DNA from: Asterionellopsis glacialis
Lineage: Eukaryota; Bacillariophyta; Plagiogrammaphyceae; Rhaphoneidales; Asterionellopsidaceae
Length of the DNA stretch: 21,724 nt
Direction of reading: 5' to 3'
Assembly (NCBI GenBank): GCA_014885115.2
Contig: WKLE02001010.1
Location: 1 to 21,724 of the forward strand
Below are positions 1-9,600 of this stretch, piece after piece (within the stretch, counting starts at the first letter, position 1; every line of letters starts with the position of its first letter). Made by a program: the position numbers and the translations under genes. The notes under the pieces are model-generated. The model saw nothing but the letters and a program-made list of their open reading frames with translations, did not search any database and was not told the DNA's origin.

Positions 1-30
1 TGGTCGACATAGGCGGCATAGGGCAATGCC

Positions 31-594
31 TACCATCTGCCTGATAATAGTTGATGCATCAATTTTAGGAGTCTGTTTTCACCCCAGACATCCATATACT
101 GATTGAAAGCTTTTGATCTCTAGATCACAGATATTGCCAACAACAAGACCAGTTCCAGGTTTAAACATGAATGTGTATCCAAACAAAGTTATTTAGATCA
201 AAATAAAATGTATAAATAATCCAATAGAAAATATAACCACTTTTGTGAAACTCCAAAAATAATCCTACAGAAAATTGCACAAAAATAAAAATATAGGAAG
301 ACTATTAAAAAAACCATAAGTAGTAAAAACAGTGGGATACTTGGTGTAATTTATTTTTGTTAAATAATTTTTCTGGAAAAAAATTCAGCAAGGGATAATG
401 TATGGTCATGTATACAGCATTACTGGCTATGAATTTTGAGATGAAGAGCCATCAACAATGACAAGAAATTGACTTTGACGGTTTTGCTATCAAATGTCTT
501 CTGTGTTGCCAAAACAGAATTTTGATTTTGACCCCATGGCGGTCTCCATGAGAAAAGCAAAAAGGATGCATCAACTACTATCAGATAGATGGTA
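31..594. repeat. Imperfect inverted repeat pair (31-60 / 565-594)
   Basis: Bases 31-60 match the reverse complement of 565-594 at 27 of 30 positions, and the three differences are all transitions. The arms enclose about 500 bp without a gene. They could be two opposed copies of a dispersed repeat or the ends of a decayed non-autonomous element. No target-site duplication was recognised. Confidence 0.5.
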
Positions 595-1121
595 CTAAAC
601 ATAGGTCCTACTGATTGTCTGTAACTGGTACCTGGTACCAATACATTAGGACTAACAATAATAAGATTTTTCAGTGAAGTAATCTGATTGGTTCAAGCTG
701 CTGTCCATCCCTGGTATTTTTGTTTTTGTTTTTTGTTTTACAATAACGACAATATTTTTGGGTGCAGTGCAAAACCTGATTTGGTCTGTCAGTCCATCAA
801 AATATGTTCAGTTTTGTTTTCATTTTTGTTACACAATAAGGATTGGCCTCACATAAGCAAACTTCTATAGTTTGAAAGATGCTACTGTATGTGAGAGCAT
901 CCTGGTACAAACTCCCAAGTCCAAGTCCAAGTTCTATTTTCTGGGTTCTTTCATAGGTTATGAAGCTTACAGATTTGGGTTGAATTCATGGTCATTTGGC
1001 ATCATTCCTAAGAATCTCTAATCCAAGTCCTCATCATCATGCAGGTGCACAGCATAAAATTTTGTCATTATGGGAGTAATTTGAAGTAACAATAAGACAA
1101 AGACAAAGACAAACATAATGG

Positions 1122-1156
1122 TGTTGTTGTTGTTGTTGTTATTTTTATTGTTGTTG
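1122..1156. repeat. (TTG)n / (CAA)n microsatellite
   Basis: An uninterrupted run of about six TTG units is followed by a short T-rich gap and three more units. It lies in AT-rich spacer and produces an asparagine-rich spurious frame on the minus strand. A similar CAA-type tract occurs at 16045-16075. Confidence 0.85.
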
Positions 1157-2522
1157 TCATTCTTGTCATTCTTGTGAGAATTCATCATCTTCTTTGTACC
1201 ATGCCAGAGTATTTTTGGTAAAAAGAATGAAAAAGATCCCTCCAATACTATGTGATTTTCTATGCAATGTCTGGTACATAGTTTAGGATCAGAGTTTGGT
1301 TTTGGACTTGGCCAGCCCAAGTCAGGGGGTACTTTAGGATTTGCCAAGCCCAACCCAAAACTCAAATAGGTTATCAACAAGCAGTTTAGGTACTGTTTTT
1401 TACTTTTGGTGAAAAACCAATACCTCCTAATCCACCATACAAGCTTGTTCACACCCAACTCTTTTGTCCACATCAATATGGGGTGAGAGCCTTTTCCAAA
1501 ATTTCAATTTTTTTGTCAAAGACAAAAACAAGGTCTCACAACAAACCCATTATTGTCCTCCAAAAGGTAAGTCAATTGTTGTGAGAATTATTTTTGTTGA
1601 CATCCGTGTTCTTTTTATACTATCTCTTATCTCATTATGTTGATTGCTGTTATTGTTCACTATGGGCATTCAAAGCCAACATGGAAAAAGTGGCATCCAT
1701 GCATGCAAAAAAATGAAGTTGTTGCAGTCGTAACTCATTATACAATACAAAATGACCAACACAAAAGCAGCAAGCCATCCTCCTTGCTGAACTCTACAAG
1801 TAAATCAAATTGAAACAGTCCACCCTTCAGGACAGGGCTCCACCTCCCACTGTTGGAAATGGTGGGATCATCTGCATTGTTTGCAGATTTGGTCCCACCT
1901 TCAAGAAAGGACATCACATCATGTGCCAGTTTTCCAAGTATTATGGCATGAATAAGGCAAGGATGGAGAAGGAATTAGAACTCCCAAGTCTGCTCCAATT
2001 GTTTACCATGCTCAACCTGCAAGTTTGAGGGTTAACTTATTACCAGAAAGAGCTTATCTCAGACACTTCTATCAACAGCTAAGGAAAAGGCTCCACCAAT
2101 GGGAGTTGTTGAGACAGTTCAGGAAGAGGTGACAGTCCCTGAGTACCAAGACTTCCAAGAATTGGAACAATCATTGAAGTTCCTGTAGACAATGCATGCT
2201 TTGAGGAAGATTCTGTAACAAATCAAATTCAGGAGGAATGGTCCATAGAGGATAAAGTTCAGAAAGTTATGACTGATGCTCCAATCAACATGCATGATTC
2301 AATCAGTGCACCATAACTGAAAACAGTACCAAAATCAGGGCTCTATCCAAGAAAAGTCCACCTTATAAAACAAAGTGTTCAAAGGTAGTATTTGAGATGA
2401 CAAAGCATTTTGTAGAAATGTTACCATCAAACTTTCATAGTAAGACAAACAAAATCTGAGGAGAATCTAATAATCATAATACTTATTTTCCAGTGGAAAA
2501 ACTTACTTTGAGATCCTGCAAG

Positions 2523-2612
2523 ACTCATATCTTGAAGAACCATACTTGCTGTACAGTTCCAGATGGAACTCATGTCTTGAAGAACCATACTTGCTGTACA
2601 GTTCCATAGTTG
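2523..2612 (+). repeat. 45-bp tandem duplication
   Basis: The unit beginning ACTCATATCTTGAAGAACCA at 2523 recurs at 2568 with one early substitution (CATATC/CATGTC) and a 2-nt difference near the end of copy two. The period is 45 nt, 15 codons, and both copies encode a Cys-pair block ending CCTVP. It lies inside the decayed DUF6729-like gene. Confidence 0.85.
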
Positions 2613-2776
2613 GAACTAGGATATACATACTCAGATGGGAGTTACAAGCCCCATCTATTTATATGGGATGTACCAAGGCGGATTATTTTGGGGAGTACAT
2701 TCATGACCATTTTGATCTCACCAAAAATGGACAAATGACTCTCCTCATTTGTGAGGAAAGTTAACTGTCCTAGGTT

Positions 2777-3514
2777 GTGAGCATGAAGTACATGTGTAAC
2801 CAGTGTGGTGACTTCTACCTCTATGCACATGAAGGTAGATTGTTAAATACTTTACCTAAGTGGATGCAGGCATCCTTTCCAGTCTTACCAAAGTATGCAA
2901 CAACCAACATTCTTTTGAGTAGAGTCACTACTGTCATGCTTGACAGAATAATAATAACCTATAGTAATGGTCCTATAGTTGCCAGATTCATATATGAGAG
3001 GATGGGCAAGGAGTATTTAATTAGTGAGATGACTTACTACAAACAAAGTAAGTCATCAAATGCCAAGGATGTCCAGCAATTCACTTCTTTCCAAGACTGG
3101 CTGGGTGATATCAAGGTACTGCCAACTGGGGAAAACTTACAGGATGCATTTGATAAGTCCTGCAAGTTGGAACTCACTTCAAGTGGGGTATCCAATGACA
3201 TGCAACATACCTCTGAAATCCAATCTTTTGGGTCTGGTGGCAGTGTTTGTCATGACCACACCCACCAGAAATTGAAAAACTACCCTGGTACACTTGGAGC
3301 CAAACGAGTATGGGATGCTAGTGATAAGGCTGGTGAGATTATGACTTTGGTAATTGTGCTGATGACCAAAGTATCCAATCTGGCACTTGTGGCAAAGTCA
3401 ATGGTACATTGGCCTATCTTTCATTCCAACAAATCTGAGGATGCTCCTGCACTTGAAGTGGAAGAAGACACTGATGACACCAGGGGGAATATTGTTATGT
3501 ACACTGACACCTGA
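2777..3514 (+). pseudogene. Longest open block of the decayed DUF6729-like gene
   Basis: This is the best-preserved reading frame of the decayed gene, with first ATG at 2783 and 244 codons from there to the stop. It opens with a likely zinc-binding half motif (MCNQC, then FYLYAHEGRLL) followed by a segment with LPKWMQASFP, which resembles the conserved core of DUF6729-type proteins. The rest (Ser-rich, then an acidic end with EVEEDTDD) matches nothing I know. The same frame continues upstream beyond TAG 2771 and TAA 2762, so the start is secondary to decay. Translation of a short product cannot be excluded, but nothing in the sequence argues for one. Confidence 0.45.
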
Positions 3515-3845
3515 CCCCATAATGATGCTTTCTGGTGTTTATTAATCCCAGATGTGGTAGTCAGTTGGTTGAGTAGGATAAACAAAACCATCACATTGAC
3601 TATGCACTGCCTTTTTGAGACCTAGTATGTGCATGTGCATATAGATTTGTGAGCGAGGACATGTTTAAGTTATTATTAAGCCTGAAAGAAGGAACTTTAA
3701 ATGGAAAATATTATAAAGAGGCAGCTATCAGGAAATTAAAAAATATGAACCTGGACAAGCTACCATAAGCAACTTAGGAAGGATATCTACCCTTCTGCTG
3801 AGATAGTCCAGAACCTGGACAACTGGTTTGTGAGGTACAAATATA

Positions 3846-3873
3846 CAGCCAGGCCAGGCCAGGCCAGGCCAGG
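3846..3873 (+). repeat. AGGCC pentanucleotide repeat
   Basis: About four to five consecutive CCAGG/AGGCC units interrupt the decayed gene directly after the NLDNWFVRYKYTA block. A 5-bp period shifts the frame with each unit, so this tract alone can disrupt reading. Confidence 0.85.
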
Positions 3874-4617
3874 ACCCTGCTGGTAGGGTGAAGCCTAAAA
3901 CAGGTAGACCCCTTTGTTTGGACCTGATACAAAAGATGTGGTCCTTAATAAATGTAAGACCTTCACTTACTTACAGAATGTTCTACCTTTAGAAAAAAAT
4001 TACAGGAAAAAAGACCCAACTAAAAGGTCAAATCAATACATGCATCAATTGCAATCAGCTCTGCATCTAAAAGGCAGAACACAGTGAATCACACCTCAAG
4101 GCATTCCACAATATGGAAGCTAATTTGGCAAACACAAACATAGGGGAGTCACTATCTGGCTCTATAAACTTTGAAGGTACAGCAAGGTGGAACATCCAGG
4201 TTCCAGGTCAGGGAGAGGAACAGATTCTTTGACTCCTTGACAGCAGATGAATGTGCTGAACTTCCCCCATTTTTTTTAGTTGGACCTGGTAGTTGTCAAT
4301 TGTAAGGATGTGCATCCTGACATTTGATCTCTACCTGAAGATAATGGAGAAAGGTTTTTTTGCTGCTTACTTTTGTGAGCAGCAGAAAAGAAATGAATCG
4401 GTGGCACCACACCCACTCAATGACAGCAGGTGCCAGTGCAAACAACCCAGTGACTCTACTTCAGGCTCAGGCATCACCACCACAAGCTCTCAAGATGGTA
4501 GTTCAGCAATCCAAGAAGAAGGTAAGTAAAAAAATGAAAGTAGAGGAGTAGTATACATTAACTCCTCCTGGTGCCATGATGGTGCCACCAGCATCAATTC
4601 TTCCAAATCCCGGCCAT

Positions 4618-4760
4618 TTTTGGCCAAATTTTATGCCCAAAATTCAACCAGATCCTGTGCAAGTCATGGTGCAGTTACAACTTACACACTTTTGGCCAAA
4701 ATTTTATGCCCAACATTCAACCAGATCCCATGCAAGTCATGGTACACTTACAACTTACCA
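4618..4760 (+). repeat. 72-bp tandem duplication with 1-nt shift
   Basis: TTTTGGCCAAATTTTATGCC at 4618 recurs at 4690 as TTTTGGCCAAAATTTTATGC, and the similarity continues through CAACCAGATCC, CAAGTCATGGT and TTACAACTTAC. Copy two has one extra A early on, so the two copies read in different frames. The unit encodes roughly 24 residues (FWPNFMPKIQPDPVQVMVQL in copy one). It sits near the 3' end of the decayed DUF6729-like gene. Confidence 0.85.
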
Positions 4761-4905
4761 ACTTGTACCAGCACCAACAGCAATGAATGATGATGCAGAT
4801 GTCATCACAGAAGCTCCAAAAGAGATAGGAGGAGTATTGGTGCCAGGGATGTTTCAAGTGAAACATGAAAGGTCAAATAGGACATCATCCAAAGGCATGT
4901 AAATG

Positions 4906-5500
4906 CTGTTATTAGGGTAATTACTTAATTTTAATAGGTTTATTGTTGTGTACAGTACATATTTTCATGCACATTTACACAGTCAGTGCACATGCATAAT
5001 ACACTGTATCCCTGCATTTTGCCAGAATAAAAACCCCACATAAAGAGATTAGGGATAGGGGCTTTGCTTCCTCCATCCATTTGTTTCCTTTTTCCCCTTC
5101 CTCTCTCTATTAAGGATTGGGGGCGTTGACTCCTCCTCCCTTTTTCTCCTTTTTCTCCTTTACCTCCCCTTTTGACCAATTTGACCAGGGGCTCTGCCCC
5201 CTCCACCATTTGGCGCCTCAACCTCCACTAAACTCTCTATAGTGGTCCCTGTGTGCAATCTCATGTCTAAAATTCACGGTTTTCCCAACAGTTTAGAGCA
5301 CTTGACATCTCTGTTGGGATAGCAGTCCTACAGTCCTACTAGATATTATCAAAATATTCAAAAAAGAAAAGTTTTATCTGAAAAAATTCCAGAAGATACA
5401 GTTTGGGTTGGACTTGGGTCAAAAAATTGCATCACCTGGAACTTTGGCCAAGAAACGCAAGGAGTGACATGGTTGATTTTGGAGGGTGGGATGATGGACT
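4906..5500. other. Spacer with pyrimidine-rich tract
   Basis: No gene is seen. Positions 5060-5215 are rich in C and T on the plus strand (repeated CTCCTCCCTTTTTCTCC-type runs), giving a low-complexity Lys/Gly/Arg-rich frame on the minus strand that I do not believe. This may be the 3' flank of the decayed element. Base composition becomes less AT-rich after about 5500, where the gene island starts. Confidence 0.5.
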
Positions 5501-5675
5501 CATGTAATAGCTCTAGAGCACTCCTTGTCATCGATTACTGAAAAAACAATTTTTTCGTCGCCACTACTGTGTGATGTGGCCTGCTTGGCCCCCGGTAGAT
5601 AGCACTTTTGGTTCAGTTCAATTTTTGGTTCAATCGGAATTTGATTCGTATGACTAATTTTTTTCGACTGTTCGA

Positions 5676-5847
5676 ATGAGTCGGACATTGAACCGACTGA
5701 TCCGGTTCCTATCGGTTCAATTTTTCGACATCATGGGCTTTTGTGACCCCAGTTTTTTCTCGTTATTGTCCATCCGCCGCACGATAGACGACGACATCGA
5801 TCCTTCATTCCTGGAATCTTTCCTGAATCAACAGCAGCACCGTAAAG
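5676..5847 (+). CDS. Candidate 5' exon of the TBC gene or of a tiny separate gene
   Basis: An open frame starts at ATG 5676 (or ATG 5733, MGFCDPSFFSLLSIRR) and ends at a good donor, AAAG|GTACGT at 5847/5848, after 38 codons plus one base counted from 5733. Two acceptors are compatible. TTACAG at 6012-6017 would give a 54-residue product ending at TAA 6065-6067. TTTTCATTTTCAG ending at 6507 joins in phase (G|CC) to the long frame of the downstream TBC gene, with no stop before its ATG at 6615. The second option would lengthen the TBC protein by 74 residues to 1,859 through a 660-nt intron. No domain is recognised. Coding potential is uncertain; it may simply be 5' UTR. Confidence 0.3.
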
Positions 5848-6067
5848 GTACGTACCTACTTATTAATTAGTTCCAATTATAGTCAGTGCACTTAAATACG
5901 TGTACACTAAAAGCATATGTATTTGACATAACATAGGACAAAAATAGACCAAGTAAACAGTTGTCTCCACTACTGTTCTTAAAGATAGTTATCATGTCTT
6001 GTGTCCCTTAATTACAGAAACACGACCCATTCCATTTCAATGCATGTCGTCGTACCGCCGCCTGTAA

Positions 6068-6430
6068 CTGGTACAAATCGAATATTTCGTACCTGGTACT
6101 GTACCTGTTACTATCAATAAGGTACCTGGTACCTGGTAGAATTAACGGTACGGTACGCAGGATTCAATAATGGTTGTCCTAAATCAACCTGGTAACTATG
6201 ACACCATGGAAAACCGTTTAGAATCAGTTACATACATCTATCTACATCATGGAATTCCTAGAGGACCTATACAAGAATGACAAAAGCTACTCCTATAATA
6301 TGGATGCCCATACCTGGTAAAATGCATGAATACCGTACAAGGTGCTTTACCAGTACAATCATACCAGGCACCAGGTACTGTTCGTGTGGTTCTATTATGT
6401 AGTAGCTACAGTTGTGTACATACCAGGTAC
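6068..6430. repeat. Cluster of CTGGTA/TACCAG motifs upstream of the TBC gene
   Basis: About ten copies of CTGGTA or its complement occur in 360 bp: 6068, 6093, 6126-6138 (GTACCTGGTACCTGG, two overlapping), 6189, 6313, 6348, 6362, 6371 and 6421. Several extend to the near-palindrome TACCTGGTAC / GTACCAGGTA. The stretch also has GGTACGGTACG. It lies just before the TBC gene ATG, so it is promoter, 5' UTR or intron. Isolated copies occur at 627-640, 901 and 3285. Function is unknown. Confidence 0.7.
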
Positions 6431-6614
6431 CTTGGTAGAGGAGACGGTCCACGCTCTTCGATCGAGGAGTTGGACGGAGAGCTCACCGATTTCATTTTCA
6501 TTTTCAGCCGGTCCCAAAGACTTTGTTTGCATCCATTGTCTAGCATCTCACCCTCTTTCCGACTTGAAATTGGACTCTACCAGCGTCCCATTCTCGCACT
6601 GCAAACGGATCACG

Positions 6615-9600
6615 ATGACAGACAACGGATCACAATCGGGATTTGCTCGGTTGCCAGATGAGCGTCGGCGAAAAAAACAAGAATTGTTTCAGAAGTATCA
6701 GAAAAGGAAGCAAGTCAACAGTGAATTTGACGAATTGTCGAATTCAAAGAGCTCTCTTGAAGAAGAAGAAGCCATGGAATCACTTTCTCTTTCATCAACA
6801 AAGAATGTTATGTCAGGCAAAAAAGAAGATAACCATGATGATCAAGTCAGCAATAGCACTCCGGTAAGGTTGAGATCGTCAAGGATTGGAATTCCTGATC
6901 GTAGAGTCGCAATCAAGAAGATTTTAGCCGAAAAGAGGAATTCTAGATCTAATCTTATTGACAACCAGGATGCGAACGATGGTACTGGCGAGCAAGCTGA
7001 AAGAGACGAGCAAACCAATGAATCTCTTACCGAAAACCTAAACTCAACTAGTCGGTCAGAACAAATCAAGGAATCGCCGCGTTCGGCACGGCTTCGGAGT
7101 CCTAAGAAAGACAAAATGATGAAGCAGTTGACTGAAAAGAAGCGCGCAATGCTTCTAGCTTCGCAAACAAGGTTGGGTGAAAGCAATTTGTCTGCTAATG
7201 ATGAGTCTGATGGATCATCAGAGACACCATTTGAAGATGCTAAGCAGGGAGAAAGCGATATTCCAGGTAACGAATATCCTGGAATCTTGTCAGGAGAAAA
7301 CGAAGAAGAAATAGAGCCACCTGAGGAAAGTTTCTCAATGGTCAACAACGAGTGTGAATCGTCCAGAGTAGATAATCTTCGGCCTGCTAATTCTCCAGGG
7401 AAATCCGATGTCGAAGACCTACCGCGAGCAGAGGATAAGTCTGCAGTGGAGGAACGTGCTCTCGCAGAAGAAAATCCTGTCGTCGAGGAAGGTCCCGCAG
7501 TAGAAAAGGGACGAACGATACCTGAATTCAATGGACATAAAATTGGTGTTTCGAAAGATTCAGACAGCCCCAGCGTAAATCCACAACCAGTTCTTCCTGA
7601 ACCGGAGGCACCACACGCACACGAACTGATGCAAGTGGATCTTCAAAAAGAAGATTCACAACCATATAAAGAAAATAGATGGGATACAAGATCCATTCTT
7701 CAGTATCCTCCTGATCCCCCGCCCGTGGAAGAGAAACCAGCGGAGACAGATTCATTGTGGACTACCTTTGATTCACCATTTGATCGAGGTGTGGCAGAAA
7801 GTCAACCTATCGAAGATTTTAATTCTGAAGTTGAATTGACTGCGGACATCGTAGAAGAGTTTCGCGGCGAGGCTGAATGGTCTAACGTGGATGAAGATCA
7901 TTTGGAACACGTCGAAAACAATACCCAGCAGTATCCTTCGTTATCAGAAATGAATGGTGAGGAAACCATGGAGGAGAAAGTCAGCTGGGATGCATCAAAA
8001 ACGTTATTCGATCCAAAGCTGTTACCTCAGAAATCTGATGATAGCAACACCGATACTGGAGTTGACATGTTCGACGCTACGTCCTGGATAGTGAGTGAAG
8101 TTTCATCTTCGAACTACGCTCTATCGACGAACGCTGGGGCAATAAAAATGTACAATGATGATGAAAAAAAAATTGAGCTTGCTGAAGAGGTGCCCAGAGG
8201 ATTGCAACTTCAGAAGACCAAGCCTTACCCGGAGGATGCCCCACTCTTGTCGCAAGAAGAAGTTCGAAGCGAAGTAGACAATACCGGAGAGGAAGATAAT
8301 ACTGATAAGTATATTGAAGAAGGCATATTAAGTCAACAAGAAAGACTTACAATTTACAACCAGGCCTCGATAGATCAATCAAGTGATGACGACAATGAAG
8401 AAGATATAAGTTTAGATGAAAAGTCAGAAGTGTCTGAGCCTGATGAAATTCAGTATGTTGCAGCTGACGACGAGGAAGACTTAGTTCTTTTTTCGGAAGA
8501 AAATGTGACGTCCGCAAGTGCTGGCCACTCTGACACAGATTTTATTGAGCCTGCACCTGCGTTCGAACCAGCAAATATTGCTGCGGATCGAGCACAATTA
8601 GGCGGAAGCGCTGATGATTCCTCCACTGGATATTATAACTTTGATAGGAATGGTGGAATTTCACTGGAGACCACTTCCAGCCTGAAGGAAGATGATTCAA
8701 CTGCCTATTCCTCACTTGCTGGAGAACGTTTTGCAAAGAGCGTGATGACAGCGGATTCTACTGGCAGCGCTGTAGAAACCACCCAAACTAAACCCTCTAC
8801 CAAAAATTCTCTTAGTAAGTACACATCTCTGAAGACACCAATCCCAATACCGGGTTCGAACAAGAAACAAAGATCGAGTGTTGCAGTACCTCTCCTCCCT
8901 CCCCCACCCGAGGATAAGCTACGAAAATGGGAAGAGAGCAAGCAAGGCTATTCGACGGTGCCAATTTCTTCCAAACTTGACGAAAGCAATCGAAATGATA
9001 TAGACGTCAAAACTTCGGTAGTCGATGCAAAAAAAGAAAAGCAATGTGTCGCAGAAGGGGAGATAAAGGATTTTCTAACAAATGGAGAGGGTAGCCCGGT
9101 TGATCCAAAAATTGATGAGTCACCTATGGTTGTTGCGGCGAATGATGAAAGTGTCTATTTGTCATGCCCGACAACATCTGATACTGTGTCCATTGTTACA
9201 GTGACCTCCCCAAAGAAAAAAAGAAGCGAAGATTCATTTTCGTCGCCCGTGCACCCATCGCCACGAATGGCTAGTAAATTCGCAACAGCGACTTCAGCAG
9301 CCGCACAGACGTTCGAAATGAAATATTTATCTTTAAATGAACAGGAAACTAGGCAATCGCAAGAAGAGTCTTCTGAATTACAAAACAGCGCTATTTCCTC
9401 TCTTTTTTGTGCACCAGACACAATAGCAGATACTGCGGCTTCCATGAGTGACAGCGCTGTGCCGCCTCTTTCTGAAAGTCAAAAGTCTGGCTCTCCATCT
9501 TCACCGCGGAAAGGTTTACCAATGGTGGAAAAGAACAACGAAAATACTTCCCGTGATGCAGGTGTGGATCTCGTCGGAGGAGCTTTCAATTGTTGGAACG

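Larger units (their letters stand above)
1..1750. other. AT-rich spacer, no intact gene
   Basis: No open frame here looks like a real protein; stops are frequent and composition is strongly A+T. Minor structures are visible: an imperfect inverted repeat (31-60 against 565-594, 27 of 30 matching), a (TTG)n microsatellite at about 1122-1156, and a short palindrome TTTTGTCAAAGACAAAA at 1511-1527. The plus strand from about 31 and the minus strand from about 594 both read a short VDAS-containing peptide, which is a consequence of the inverted repeat. I infer old, unrecognisable repeat debris. Confidence 0.6.
1810..4905 (+). pseudogene. Decayed DUF6729-like transposon-associated gene
   Basis: A coherent protein can be followed across several frames. 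Near 1873-1926 there is a Cys/His cluster, C-x2-C followed by a His pair and a Cys (CIVC, HHIMC) and then YYGMNKA. Near 2783-2990 a CNQC motif is followed by LLNTLPKWMQASFP and a MTYY motif. Near 3776-3846 the reading gives LRKDIYPSAEIVQNLDNWF. Near 3926-4083 it gives YLQNVLPLEKNY. Near 4095-4201 it gives LKAFHN and NFEGTARWN, near 4208-4250 RFFDSLTADE, and near 4860-4913 a basic C-rich tail (KACKCC). These blocks occur in the order I expect for DUF6729-type proteins found in many copies in diatom genomes; this is memory, not a search. Stops (for example TAA 2762, TAG 2771) and several frame changes separate the blocks, so no functional product is expected. Whether introns explain some breaks is unclear. 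Function of the family is unknown to me. Confidence 0.55.

Noticed and set aside
1018..1476. 152-codon minus-strand frame with an Asn run
   Set aside because: It is low complexity caused by the TTG microsatellite; the rest matches no protein pattern and lies in AT-rich spacer.
4940..5221. 93-codon Lys/Gly/Arg-rich minus-strand frame
   Set aside because: It is the complement of a pyrimidine-rich tract and has no domain.
5600..5725. Repeated GGTTCAA motifs resembling a tRNA B box
   Set aside because: No A box, acceptor stem or cloverleaf can be formed around them; they look like a local repeat.
6842..7531. 229-codon Ser-rich minus-strand frame
   Set aside because: It is antisense to the long acidic part of the TBC gene; Glu/Asp codons read backwards give Ser/Leu-rich frames.
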